DNA of 64,000 nt from Caldimonas manganoxidans ATCC BAA-369 (GCF_000381125.1 NZ_KB905934.1:1-64000), one strand, 5' to 3'; numbered from the stretch's first letter, positions 8,538 to 16,743 are shown. Notes: generated by a model from the letters alone, not told the origin. Numbers and translations: made by a program.

Positions 8538-9083
8538 TCAGTCCACGCGTGGCCGCAGTTCGCCCAGTTCCTGCAGGTGCTCGCGCACGGCCGCATCCAG
8601 CGCCACGTGCAGCGCGTGGGGATCGACGCCAAGCCGTGCGGCCATCTGCGCCGAGATGCGCGCCGGCCAGTTCAGCCACGCATCGCGCTCGCTGCGCGCG
8701 AGCTTGAACACATGCGCCACCGCCTGCGCGCGGTCGACGAGCTCGCCCTTGCGCTGCGCCAGCTCCACCTTGTGGAGCTGGGCCTTGAGCACCTCGTTGA
8801 CCGTGCGCGCCTGCAGCAACGACGTGCCGCCGCTGGGCAACGGCGGGGGGACGGGGTCGGGGATCTCGCGCTCGGGCCGGGCCTGCGGCTTCTTGGTATC
8901 GAACTTCTGCGCTTCAGGCGTTCGCCGAGGCTGCACGGTGTTGCGCGCCCACTGCGCGTCGGCCGTCTCGGGGTCGATCGTGCCGTCGGGCAGCGGCGTG
9001 ATCCGGCCGGTGTCGATGGCCTTTTTCACGGCCACGTGCGACACGCCCCGGTGGCGCGCGTAGGCGCGAATGGAAAGTCCCAT
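8538..9083 (-). CDS. Terminase small subunit-like DNA-binding protein
   Basis: 181 aa, starting MGLSIRAYARHRGVSHVAVK. The first 45 residues form a winged helix-turn-helix with the Nu1-like pattern of helix, turn, recognition helix (GVSHVAVKKAIDTGRI). A Pro-rich linker follows (about residues 65-88). The C-terminal helical part (LNWPARISAQMAARLGVDPH) is the kind that binds the large subunit. The small subunit recognises the packaging site, which in related phages lies just upstream of this gene. Confidence 0.75.
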   Translation of the reverse strand: MGLSIRAYARHRGVSHVAVKKAIDTGRITPLPDGTIDPETADAQWARNTVQPRRTPEAQKFDTKKPQARPEREIPDPVPPPLPSGGTSLLQARTVNEVLKAQLHKVELAQRKGELVDRAQAVAHVFKLARSERDAWLNWPARISAQMAARLGVDPHALHVALDAAVREHLQELGELRPRVD

Positions 9084-9126
9084 CGTTGCCTTCTTCGATC
9101 ATTTGTTCGTCATTCCTGCAGATCGA

Positions 9127-9172
9127 GCTTGGCTTCCATCGGGAACAGCGCGTTCATCACGTCACGCCAACC
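9127..9172 (+). repeat. Repeated leader element, copy A
   Basis: Copy A has one half of a hairpin arm (GCTTGGCTT) followed by a 30-bp block that starts GAACAGCGCGTTC and ends CACGCCAACC (9143-9172). The same block recurs exactly in copy B and partly in copy C. The start of the block is itself a small dyad, GAAC and GTTC around AGCGC. It sits 20 bases before the start of the first small plus-strand gene. Confidence 0.85.
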
Positions 9173-9192
9173 CACCATCGAAAGGATCCCCG

Positions 9193-9459
9193 ATGAACGC
9201 CAACACTCTCGATACCCTGGCCACGAAGCTGGCCGAAGCGGCGCTGACCATCCTGGTGCGCAGCTGCCGCACCGAGGTGGCGGCCGCCAGCCGCGACGAC
9301 CTGGAGGCCGCCTGCGCGGCGATGCGCGCCAAGGCCAGGCCGGTCATCGACCAGTTGCTCGACGACGCCCGCGCCGCCCCCTGGATCGGCGAGATGGCGT
9401 TCCATGCCGCGGCCTTGGAACTCGCGCAAGCCGGCATCGCGGTGCTGCGCAAGGCCTGA
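9193..9459 (+). CDS. Small helical protein of unknown function, 88 aa
   Basis: Starts MNANTLDTLATKLAEAALT, with an AAAGGA ribosome site shortly upstream. The whole protein is predicted helical and Ala-rich (DDLEAACAAMRAKARPVIDQ), ending AAALELAQAGIAVLRKA. No known domain is recognised. It runs opposite to the terminase genes and is the first of three plus-strand genes that share a repeated leader. The leader suggests common control of the three genes. Confidence 0.6.
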   Translation: MNANTLDTLATKLAEAALTILVRSCRTEVAAASRDDLEAACAAMRAKARPVIDQLLDDARAAPWIGEMAFHAAALELAQAGIAVLRKA

Positions 9460-9467
9460 CTCATCGC

Positions 9468-9532
9468 GTGAAGCCAAGCAGAAAGCGCTTGGCTTCACTG
9501 CCGAACAGCGCGTTCATCACGTCACGCCAACC
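9468..9532 (+). repeat. Repeated leader element, copy B, with perfect hairpin
   Basis: A perfect 12-bp stem, GTGAAGCCAAGC (9468-9479) with GCTTGGCTTCAC (9487-9498), encloses a 7-base loop. The 30-bp block identical to copy A follows at 9503-9532. The hairpin has no T tract, so it is not a clear intrinsic terminator. It lies between the stop of the first small gene and the start of the DUF6900 gene. Confidence 0.9.
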
Positions 9533-9551
9533 ACACCGAGAGGAACCCGCC

Positions 9552-9758
9552 ATGCACCCCATCGACACCCTCCTGACCCAGATCGCCCAGCAGCATCTCG
9601 GCATCGAGACCTTGCAAACCCGCCACTCGGACAGCCTGGATTTCCACGACCTGGCGGTGTGGTGCCTCAAGGACGCACTGGAAGCGGCCTTCCAGGCAGG
9701 AGTCGAAGCCGGGACGTCTCGCCACAAAGCCTCGGGACCGGACGTCGCCCAGGACTGA
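9552..9758 (+). CDS. DUF6900 domain protein
   Basis: 68 aa, starting MHPIDTLLTQIAQQHLGIET. The core LQTRHSDSLDFHDLAVWCLK matches the DUF6900 pattern I recall, a short helical domain of unknown function common on phages, plasmids and integrative elements. AGAGGAAC lies just upstream as ribosome site. It is the middle gene of the three that carry the repeated leader. No biochemical role is known. Confidence 0.75.
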   Translation: MHPIDTLLTQIAQQHLGIETLQTRHSDSLDFHDLAVWCLKDALEAAFQAGVEAGTSRHKASGPDVAQD

Positions 9759-9771
9759 CCGGAAGGCGGCG

Positions 9772-9833
9772 AAGCCAAGCACGAAACGCTTGGCTTGGGC
9801 CCCGAACAGCGCGTTCATCCCGTCACCCGATCC
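9772..9833 (+). repeat. Repeated leader element, copy C (diverged)
   Basis: A 9-bp hairpin, AAGCCAAGC with GCTTGGCTT around a 7-base loop, occupies 9772-9796. A diverged version of the block follows at 9804-9833: it keeps GAACAGCGCGTTCATC and differs after that. It precedes the DUF3489 gene by about 20 bases. Conservation of both hairpin and block in three places argues for function rather than chance. Confidence 0.85.
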
Positions 9834-9855
9834 ACCCCTGCGAAGGAGCAAGCCC

Positions 9856-10449
9856 ATGACCACCATCGCCCTGACCCCGACCCAGCACGCCATCCTGGCC
9901 TACGCCATCGAGCACAGCGGCGGCAAGATCGACTGGTTCCCCGAGCACATCAAGGGCGGCGCCCGCCAGAAGGTGCTGGACGGCCTCGCCAACCGTGCCC
10001 TGATCGCCCCCGCGGGGACCGACTGGTTCGTCGCCGCCGAGGGCTACGCCGTCCTGGGGCTGCCACGCCCGGGCGCGAAGACATCGCGCGTGGGCTCGTT
10101 CGAAGCCCAGCTCGATCGGATCATCGCCAACGCGGAGCAGGCAACCGCTGCGAGCGATCCCGAGCTGGAGGCGGCCGTGACCGCTGCCGAAGCCACGTGG
10201 ACGCAGGCGAAGGACGATGCGCCGCGCCGCACCCGCGCCGACAGCAAGCAGGCGCAGGTGATCGCGATGCTGCGACGTCCTGGGGGCGCCACGATTCGTC
10301 AGATCATGGACGTCACCGGCTGGCAGGCGCACACCGTGCGCGGCGCCCTGGCCGGAGCGCTCAAGAAGAAACTGGGCCTGAGCATCGCGTCGGACAAGCC
10401 CCAGGGCGGCGAGCGCGTCTACAGGATCATCGAGCAGGACGCCGCCTGA
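9856..10449 (+). CDS. DUF3489 domain protein (winged-helix-like C-terminus)
   Basis: 197 aa, starting MTTIALTPTQHAILAYAIEH, with GAAGGAG upstream. The N-terminal half resembles a small winged helix. The C-terminal half (KQAQVIAMLRRPGGATIRQI, then TGWQAHTVRGALAGALKKKL) is the DUF3489 domain, a helix-turn-helix-like fold found on mobile elements. The middle is acidic and flexible. Its last 31 bases overlap the 3' end of the convergent methyltransferase gene. A DNA-binding regulatory role is inferred. Confidence 0.75.
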   Translation: MTTIALTPTQHAILAYAIEHSGGKIDWFPEHIKGGARQKVLDGLANRALIAPAGTDWFVAAEGYAVLGLPRPGAKTSRVGSFEAQLDRIIANAEQATAASDPELEAAVTAAEATWTQAKDDAPRRTRADSKQAQVIAMLRRPGGATIRQIMDVTGWQAHTVRGALAGALKKKLGLSIASDKPQGGERVYRIIEQDAA

Positions 10450-11681
10450 TCGAACGCCACGCCATCCGCCTCGCGGGTGGCTTGCTGGCCGGTGAAGTCC
10501 TCCCACCGGCGCACGATCACGTCCACGTACTTCGGATCGAGCTCGATCAGCCTGGCGATGCGGCCGGACTTTTCCGCGGCGATCAGCGTCGTGCCCGAGC
10601 CACCGAAGGGGTCCAGTACGACATCACCAGGGCGGCTCGAGTTTCGGATCGCCCGCTCGACGAGTTCCACCGGCTTCATCGTTGGGTGCAAGTCGTTCTT
10701 CTGCGGCTTCTTGATCTGCCACACATCGCCCTGGTCGCGGTCGCCGCACCAGTGGCGACTCGCCCCTTCCGGCCAGCCGTAGAGGATCGGCTCGTACTGG
10801 CGCTGGTAGTCGGAGCGGCCCAGCGTGAAGGTGTGCTTGGCCCAGATGATGAAGGTGGACCAGTGGCCGCCGGCGGCGCGAAAGGCCGATTGCAGCACGT
10901 CCAGCTCGCTGGAGGACATGGCCACATAGATCGCGCCGCGGCAGTGAGCGATGGTGGGCCTCAAGGCCGCCAGCAGGAAGTCGTGGAAGCCGTCACCCAG
11001 GTTGTCGTTGAGGATGGCGCGGTCCTTGCCGCGCAGCTTGTCTTTCGCTGAGTTCGCGTAGTTGACGTTGTATGGCGGATCGGTGAACACCATGTCCGCC
11101 ACCGCGCCTTGCATCAGCCGCTCAAAGCTCTCGGCCAGGGTCGCGTCGCCGCACAGCAGCCGGTGCGGGCCCATGATCCAGACATCGCCGGGGCGTGAGA
11201 TGGGCGTCTCGCCGACCTCGGGCACCGCGTCCTCATCGGTCTGGCCCTCAAAGTCTGGCTCGTCGCCCGCGATCAGTTCGGCCAGCGCGTCGGCGTCGAA
11301 GCCGGTCAGGTCCAGATCGAAGCCCTCGGCCTGCAGGTCTTGCAGCTCGATGCGCAGCAGTTGCTCGTCCCAGCCGGCGTTCTCCGCGATGCGGTTGTCG
11401 GCGATCACGAGCGCCCGGCGCTGGGTCGGCGTCAGATGATCGAGCACGACCACCGGCACCCGCTCCAGCCCGAGCTTGCGGGCGGCCGCGAGCCGCCCGT
11501 GTCCGGCGACGATCACCCCGTCGCTGCCTACCAGGATCGGATTGGTGAAGCCGAACTCGGCGATGGAAGCCGCAATCTGCGCCACCTGCTCCTCGGAGTG
11601 GGTGCGCGCATTGCGGGCGTAGGGGATGAGCTGGGCGGTCGGCCACTGCTCGATCCGCTCGGCCAGCCACGACGCGCTCAT
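10419..11681 (-). CDS. ParB-like domain / DNA methyltransferase fusion (DPPY type)
   Basis: 420 aa, starting MSASWLAERIEQWPTAQLIP. Residues 1 to about 120 form a ParB/sulfiredoxin-like domain (FGFTNPILV, then VIVAGHGRLAAARKLG and VIADNRIAENAGWDEQLL). The C-terminal half is an amino-methyltransferase of beta order: DPPYNVNYAN (motif IV) comes before DPFGGSGTTLIAAEK (motif I). DPPY fits adenine-N6 or cytosine-N4 methylation. The start overlaps the upstream gene stop (ATGA). Probable role: protection of phage DNA from host restriction. Confidence 0.88.
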   Translation of the reverse strand: MSASWLAERIEQWPTAQLIPYARNARTHSEEQVAQIAASIAEFGFTNPILVGSDGVIVAGHGRLAAARKLGLERVPVVVLDHLTPTQRRALVIADNRIAENAGWDEQLLRIELQDLQAEGFDLDLTGFDADALAELIAGDEPDFEGQTDEDAVPEVGETPISRPGDVWIMGPHRLLCGDATLAESFERLMQGAVADMVFTDPPYNVNYANSAKDKLRGKDRAILNDNLGDGFHDFLLAALRPTIAHCRGAIYVAMSSSELDVLQSAFRAAGGHWSTFIIWAKHTFTLGRSDYQRQYEPILYGWPEGASRHWCGDRDQGDVWQIKKPQKNDLHPTMKPVELVERAIRNSSRPGDVVLDPFGGSGTTLIAAEKSGRIARLIELDPKYVDVIVRRWEDFTGQQATREADGVAFDQAASCSMIL

Positions 11682-13081
11682 GCCGGGACTGCCTCCGTCG
11701 CCCGCCGCTCGGCCGCCACTTCCTCGAAGGACTGGCCGGTGGCGGCCAGCGTCACCGGCACGCCAGGGTGGTTCTGCCGGAAGCGCTCGATGGCCACGTC
11801 CACGTACTCCGGCGCGATCTCCACGCTGCGGCAGACGCGGCCGGTGCGCTCGGCGGCCAGCATCGTCGTGCCGCTGCCGCCAAAGGGCTCGAACACGACG
11901 TCGCCGGGATCCGTGTACGCCTCGATCACGAATTGCGGCAGCGCCACCGGGAACACGGCCGGGTGGTCGATGCCCTGGCCAATCCTGCCCTTGTGGCGCA
12001 TCAGGCGAATCACCGAGTCGGGGATGCGCTTGTCCTGCGTGGGCTGGCCGGCATGGGTCCAGCCGCCCACTTCGCCGTCTTTGCCGCGCATCGCCGTCGA
12101 TGACCCATCGGCGCGCAGGTGGGTCTCTTGCCCGGCGAACTTGCACGGCACGATCTTGTTCGGTTTGCGGCTGGTGCGGTTGAAGTGAAAGACGAACTCG
12201 AAGGCAGGCGCCAGCCGCCCCTGCCAGTCGCCGGGCATCCCCGGACCTTGATCCCAGACGTACCACGCGAAGCGCCGCCAGCCCTGCTGGCGCATCCAGG
12301 CCATCCACCCGTCCCAGTACGGGATCACTTCGTTGTCGCGGTGGATCAGGCCGAGGTTCACCAGCACCTGGCCGTCGTCTGCCATCGGCAGATGGGCGAA
12401 GACGCCGCGCATCAGGCCGTCCCAATCGGCAATGCCGCCGGTGGTGTAGTCGCGCTGGTTGCCGTAGGGCGGCGAGGTGAAGCACAACGCAGCCGTCTCG
12501 CCCTGCATCAGCGCAGCCACCACGTCCCGGTCGGTGGCATCGCCGCAGATGAGGCGGTGCTGGCCGAGCACCCAGAGGTCGCCGGTGCGGGAGACCGGCA
12601 CGATCGGGGCCTCGGGTACGTCGTCTGCAGCGTCCGGCGACTCGGCTTCGGGCTCAGATTGGTCATCGACCGCCGCCTCGGCGAGCATCGCTTCGATCTC
12701 GGATCCGTCGAACCCGGTGAGCGCCAGGTCGTAGCCGGCTTCCGACAACTCGGCCAGTTCCAGCGCGAGCAGTTCCTCGTCCCAGCCCGCATCGAGCGCC
12801 AGGCGGTTGTCGGCCAAGACGAGGGCGCGCTTTTGCGCCGGGGTCAGGTGCGCCAGTTCGATGACCGGAACTTCGGTCATCCCCAGCTTGCGCGCAGCCA
12901 GCACTCGGCCGTGGCCGGCGATGATGCCGTTTGCGCCATCGACCAGGATCGGGTTGGTGAAGCCGAACTCCGCGATGGAAGCGGCGATCTTGGCGATCTG
13001 CGCCTCGGTGTGCGTGCGCGGGTTGCGCGCGTAGGGAATCAGCGCCTCGACCTTGCGGTACTCGACGTGCAGCGTGTTCAA
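11678..13081 (-). CDS. ParB-like domain / DNA methyltransferase fusion (SPPY type)
   Basis: 467 aa from a TTG start (LNTLHVEYRKVE). An ATG 17 codons further upstream (13132) is possible but would place a terminator-like hairpin inside the coding region. The ParB-like domain (IIAGHGRVLAARKLGM, then VLADNRLALDAGWDEELL) is followed by a methyltransferase with TSPPYGNQRDY (motif IV) and FEPFGGSGTTMLAAER (motif I). SPPY is the usual cytosine-N4 signature. It is a close relative of the next gene, probably from a duplication, with a different target base likely. Confidence 0.85.
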   Translation of the reverse strand: MNTLHVEYRKVEALIPYARNPRTHTEAQIAKIAASIAEFGFTNPILVDGANGIIAGHGRVLAARKLGMTEVPVIELAHLTPAQKRALVLADNRLALDAGWDEELLALELAELSEAGYDLALTGFDGSEIEAMLAEAAVDDQSEPEAESPDAADDVPEAPIVPVSRTGDLWVLGQHRLICGDATDRDVVAALMQGETAALCFTSPPYGNQRDYTTGGIADWDGLMRGVFAHLPMADDGQVLVNLGLIHRDNEVIPYWDGWMAWMRQQGWRRFAWYVWDQGPGMPGDWQGRLAPAFEFVFHFNRTSRKPNKIVPCKFAGQETHLRADGSSTAMRGKDGEVGGWTHAGQPTQDKRIPDSVIRLMRHKGRIGQGIDHPAVFPVALPQFVIEAYTDPGDVVFEPFGGSGTTMLAAERTGRVCRSVEIAPEYVDVAIERFRQNHPGVPVTLAATGQSFEEVAAERRATEAVPA

Positions 13082-13097
13082 GGGAGAAGTCCAAAAG

Positions 13098-13131
13098 CAA
13101 AACCCGCCGGGCCTTGCCGCCGGGCGGGTCA
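13098..13131 (-). terminator. Intrinsic terminator-like hairpin before the methyltransferase pair
   Basis: Read on the minus strand: an ACCCGCC arm, a GC-rich loop region, a GGCGGGT arm and then TTTTGCTTTT. This would end transcription coming from the early genes upstream. Its position argues for the TTG start of the methyltransferase. Confidence 0.55.
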
Positions 13132-13155
13132 TGTGAGTTCGGGTTCGGGTGAGGC

Positions 13156-13210
13156 GGTGACCGTTCTGCGGGGTGGTAACCGGGACCGGTAACCTGGCCG
13201 GGTGGTAACC
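13156..13210. promoter_or_regulatory. Cluster of GGTNACC motifs in the 330-bp gap
   Basis: GGTGACC at 13156 is followed by GGTAACC at 13175, 13188 and 13204. Two of these are inside an 11-bp direct repeat GGGTGGTAACC. Just after lies a 6-bp stem CGCCCT/AGGGCG (13218-13235). No gene is supported in 13082-13411. The cluster may be a binding site for a phage regulator, but no partner is identified. Confidence 0.45.
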
Positions 13211-13411
13211 TGCTTGGCGCCCTGACGCTAGGGCGATGCCGCGCTCGCGCCCCCCGCATCGCGCTTGGGCCAGGAAGGACCCGTGGATGTCCGGGCGGCT
13301 TCCTCGACCGTCACTGCTGTCCAGAAGATAGCTGAAATACTACCCCTGATCGGCCTGCGTTGTTGCAGGGGCAAAAGTCGCTGCTGGTTGCCAATGGCAG
13401 CGCATGACAGC

Positions 13412-13834
13412 CTATCCACGCCCATTCGCGTTCAAACACGATCCCTTGACGATGTGGCGGTTGAGATGGTCGGCTACTGTCTGCAAGGCCTTCTGCCACC
13501 GCCGCCATGCAGTCGTCCTGTCGCAGGCAAAGCGGATTGTGATGTCGCGCCAGCCGTAGCGCTTGGCCCGCATCCAAACCAGGTGGCGCTGCTCGACTTC
13601 CAGCCACTGCACCCAGCGCATCGTCTCCAGCATCCGGTCGATGGCCTCGGGGCTCGGTGGGTACGCGCGGTAGACCTTCTCGTCGGCTGCGAATGCCTCC
13701 CACTCTTGGCGGACGAAGGCCGGCCAAGTGTTGAAATAGCCTTGTACCCGCACCGGGGGCAGGCGTCGCCCAGTGCTGGCGGCCTCTTCGAAGCGGGCTG
13801 CCACGTCCTCAATCGTCCAGTGGTTGCGGGCCAC
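13412..13834 (-). CDS. DUF6362 family phage protein
   Basis: 140 aa from a GTG start (VARNHWTIEDVAARFEEAAS) with AGGAGGT five bases upstream. The segments RRLPPVRVQGYFNTWPAF and HLVWMRAKRYGWRDITIRFA match the DUF6362 pattern I recall. The C-terminal helices (CDRTTAWRRWQKAL) look like a helix-turn-helix, so DNA binding is possible. It ends the early operon that includes the RuvC-like nuclease, two bases after that gene. Function is unknown. Confidence 0.75.
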   Translation of the reverse strand: MARNHWTIEDVAARFEEAASTGRRLPPVRVQGYFNTWPAFVRQEWEAFAADEKVYRAYPPSPEAIDRMLETMRWVQWLEVEQRHLVWMRAKRYGWRDITIRFACDRTTAWRRWQKALQTVADHLNRHIVKGSCLNANGRG

Positions 13835-13835
13835 A

Positions 13836-14312
13836 TCACACCTCCTGACCAACGTCGTGGTGATGGACAGCCCAGGACAGCAGGGCCAGCGCGTCGGCTT
13901 CGTTGTCGTTGGCCGGGGCATGACCGCGAGCACGGGCGGACGCCACCATCTCGTCCTTGTTCGCGTTGCCCTTGCCGGTGGCGTGCTTCTTGATCGTGCC
14001 CACCGGGACGCCTTGGTACGGGATCTGGTGGTGCTCGCACCATGCGGTGAGGTGAGCCATGAACCCGCCGTAGGTGTGTGCCGCATCAACCCCGGCATGA
14101 CGACGGACCTCCTCGAAGTACACGGCGTCGATACCGTCACAGGATTGCTTGATCTCGGTGAGCCAGCGTTTGAAGCGCAGAAAGCGCATGCCGCCGCCCT
14201 CGAAACGTTGTGGCCGGAAACTTTCCGATCCGCTGGTGATGTGGCCGTCGCTGCCGCGCAGCGCCCAGCCGGTGGTGGTGCCCAGATCGAGGGCAAGGAT
14301 GGTCGTGGTCAT
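13836..14312 (-). CDS. RuvC-like Holliday junction nuclease
   Basis: 158 aa, starting MTTTILALDLGTTTGWALRG. RNase H-fold nuclease of the RuvC type. Likely catalytic acids are Asp9 in the first strand, Glu67 in VYFEEV and the late acidic cluster NDNEADAL (about 136-140). Phage RuvC-like enzymes resolve branched DNA before packaging. Length is normal. It is transcribed away from the primase gene with a 139-bp gap that contains a hairpin. Confidence 0.85.
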   Translation of the reverse strand: MTTTILALDLGTTTGWALRGSDGHITSGSESFRPQRFEGGGMRFLRFKRWLTEIKQSCDGIDAVYFEEVRRHAGVDAAHTYGGFMAHLTAWCEHHQIPYQGVPVGTIKKHATGKGNANKDEMVASARARGHAPANDNEADALALLSWAVHHHDVGQEV

Positions 14313-14369
14313 AAGGTCAGTCCCGGTTTCTTGCCGATCTGACGCAACTGGCGCAGTCGCACATAACTT

Positions 14370-14399
14370 CTCTACACGTGCGTGCGCGCGCGTGTAGAG
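14370..14399. terminator. Hairpin between primase and RuvC-like genes
   Basis: A perfect 9-bp stem, CTCTACACG and CGTGTAGAG, with a 10-base loop of alternating GC. It has no T tract on either side. It could be a weak terminator, an RNA processing site or a binding site near the primase gene. Confidence 0.4.
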
Positions 14400-14451
14400 C
14401 GATTTAGTGCAAATGTGTCGGTTGTGTCAGGCGGCATGGTTTTCAGAGGAG

Positions 14452-16743
14452 TCATTCGTCCGCATAGGGCGTATAGGCAGGCATCGGCGGATGCTTGAGG
14501 CCAATGCCCCGGAATCCGCGCACGCCCATGCCGTTGCGCCACTTCTCGATTCCGCGGGTGATCAGCAGATCGGAGAAACGTCGCTGCGAGCCAATGAACT
14601 CGCCCGATGCCTCGGCCCACTGCTTCCAATCCGTGAACAGCTCTGCGGTCAGTGACTTGGCGTTGACCTCCCGCACACAGCGCTCGTCGATCCAGCGGCC
14701 CAGCGCGTCCTCGGACTCGAAATACTCCTCGGTCGCGGCTTGCACGCTGGCGGGCGGCTTCAATCCCTCGCGCTGCCAGGCAAGGCATCCGGCCACGGCC
14801 CATGCGAGGATGCCGTCCCGTTCGGCCAGCAGCTTTTCCGTCAAGCGCGGATCGCGCCGATCCGGCGGGATCGTCACCGTGAACGGAATCATGTGCAGCC
14901 GCCTGCGCATTGCCTCATCGATGTTGCGAATGGCGGGCTTGTGGTTGCCCACGATCACGGGCTTGAATTGCGGCGTGTATTCGAAGAAGTCCTTGTGCAT
15001 GAAGCGCGCGGAGATCTTGTCGCCGCCGGTGATGGCCTTGACCTTGGATTCGTTCAGGCGTCGGCCTTGCTCGGTCTCGATGGCGGTCACGAAGCGCGCG
15101 CCACGTAGGCCTGCCAGATCGGTCGGATGGCGGTCTCCACGGGTTTCGACGAAAGTCTCCATCGATGCCGTGGCGGCGTAATTGCCGAGGATGGTGCTGA
15201 TGACGTTGGCGAACACACTCTTGCCATTGGCTCCCGTGCCGTACAGGAAGAACAGCGCGTGGGCGCTGGTCACGCCGGTCAGGCAATAGCCGACCATGCG
15301 CTGCAAATACGACTGCAGATCAACATCGCCGCCCGTGATGTCGGACAGGAATGCCATCCACTGCGAACATTCGCCGTCCGGGGTGGCCGTGGTGATCTTG
15401 GTCATCCGGTCAGAGCGCTCATTTGGCCGCTTGCGTCCGGTCTTGAGATCGACCACGCCACCGGGCGTATTGAGCAGCCACGGATCGGCATCCCACTCGT
15501 CGGTGGTGGCCGCATGCCTGCGGTCGGCACGCGCCAGTCGCTCGACGCCGCCAACCGTGCTGGCGCTGGCCAACTTGGCCGCGATCTTGGGGTTGTCGGC
15601 GCGCACGGCGGTCTGGCGGCAGACGTTGCGGATCAGATCGGTGGCGGCCAGCGTGTCCTCGGTGCGCCAGCGTTGACCATCCCACACCAGCCAGCGGCCC
15701 CATGCCGCGACGTAGCGCCAATCCCGGTGGTAGCGGCGCGTGAAGGCCAGCGCCAGCGCATCCTCCGTACCCCAGACGGACTCGTCGCTGCCGACCACCG
15801 GCTCGTCGACATCGGCCACGTCGTGCATCTGCAGGCGCGGGCCGTGGGTGAGAAAGCTGGCGACGTCGAAGCTTTCGGCGATGGCGTCCGCCGCATCCCA
15901 ACCTTCCGGCGCCTCCTCGGGCGGATAGAGGATGTGGCAGGACTTGGCCCCGGCGGCGAGTGCGGCCTGCGCGGCCGCCATCGCATACTCCCAGCCCGGC
16001 TTGTCGCGGTCGGGCCAGATCAGGACTGCCTTGCCCGCCAGCGGTGACCAGTCGGTCTTGTCGATGGGGGCGTTCGCACCGTGCATCGCGGTGGTGGCAG
16101 TGATGCCCGCATCAATCAATGCCTGCGCGCATTTCTCGCCCTCGACCAGTACCACCTGAGCGGCGCTGATCATCCCCGGCTGGTTGTACAGCGGGCGCGG
16201 CTCGGGCGGCGTCATCTTGCGCCGCTTGGCGTCCCAGGGCCGGAACTCCTTCTTGCGTCCCGGTGGGTCGTAGCGGTAGACGACGGCGATGAGACGGCCC
16301 GCCTCATCGAGGTAATCCCACTTGGCGGTGGCTGGGCCGAGTTCGTCCACCGGCGCATCCTTCTTGCGGGATCGGCGTACTGGCATCTCGCGGGCGCGAC
16401 CGAGCAGATCAGCAGCCGCACCCAGAACAAGACTGAACTCGGTATGGATATTGAGGCCAGAATGCCCGGCGATTAGCGAAAAGATGTCGCCGCCATCGCC
16501 CGTCGCGCGATCCGTCCACAGTCCGGCCTTCTCGCCATCGAGCACCACCTCGAGGCTATCGCCAGGACTGCCCAGCACATCACCGATCAGGAATTTGCCA
16601 CGGCGCTTCTTACCCGCCGGGAACAAGGTGGTCAGAACGGATTCAAGACGCGCGAGCAGTTCGGCACGCAGTTCTTCGCGTTTGCTGTCATCAAGGATGC
16701 GCGTGGGCTCGACTGGTTTTGGGGTGTCATTGAAGTCAAGCAT
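14452..16743 (-). CDS. Phage primase-helicase, P4/D5 type
   Basis: 763 aa, starting MLDFNDTPKPVEPTRILDD, with GGAGG eight bases upstream. The N-terminal part resembles primase domains (GLWTDRATGDGGDIFSLIAG). A TOPRIM-like segment follows (VVLVEGEKCAQALIDAG, then AVLIWPDRDKPG). The C-terminal superfamily 3 helicase has Walker A GTGANGKSVF near residue 500 and the arginine-rich MRRRLHMIPFTV further on. It should prime and unwind phage replication forks. It is the largest early protein. A GTG three codons upstream is possible but worse placed. Confidence 0.9.
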   Translation of the reverse strand: MLDFNDTPKPVEPTRILDDSKREELRAELLARLESVLTTLFPAGKKRRGKFLIGDVLGSPGDSLEVVLDGEKAGLWTDRATGDGGDIFSLIAGHSGLNIHTEFSLVLGAAADLLGRAREMPVRRSRKKDAPVDELGPATAKWDYLDEAGRLIAVVYRYDPPGRKKEFRPWDAKRRKMTPPEPRPLYNQPGMISAAQVVLVEGEKCAQALIDAGITATTAMHGANAPIDKTDWSPLAGKAVLIWPDRDKPGWEYAMAAAQAALAAGAKSCHILYPPEEAPEGWDAADAIAESFDVASFLTHGPRLQMHDVADVDEPVVGSDESVWGTEDALALAFTRRYHRDWRYVAAWGRWLVWDGQRWRTEDTLAATDLIRNVCRQTAVRADNPKIAAKLASASTVGGVERLARADRRHAATTDEWDADPWLLNTPGGVVDLKTGRKRPNERSDRMTKITTATPDGECSQWMAFLSDITGGDVDLQSYLQRMVGYCLTGVTSAHALFFLYGTGANGKSVFANVISTILGNYAATASMETFVETRGDRHPTDLAGLRGARFVTAIETEQGRRLNESKVKAITGGDKISARFMHKDFFEYTPQFKPVIVGNHKPAIRNIDEAMRRRLHMIPFTVTIPPDRRDPRLTEKLLAERDGILAWAVAGCLAWQREGLKPPASVQAATEEYFESEDALGRWIDERCVREVNAKSLTAELFTDWKQWAEASGEFIGSQRRFSDLLITRGIEKWRNGMGVRGFRGIGLKHPPMPAYTPYADE

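Noticed and set aside
6232-9063. 943-codon plus-strand frame opposite terminase
   Set aside because: His/Arg/Gly-rich antisense shadow of the large terminase.
9500-9893. Minus-strand readings that repeat MNALFG-like peptides three times
   Set aside because: They are the reverse translation of the repeated leader block; the plus-strand genes have better starts and family matches.
14372-14803. 143-codon minus-strand frame at the end of the primase gene
   Set aside because: Overlaps the primase in another frame without a ribosome site.
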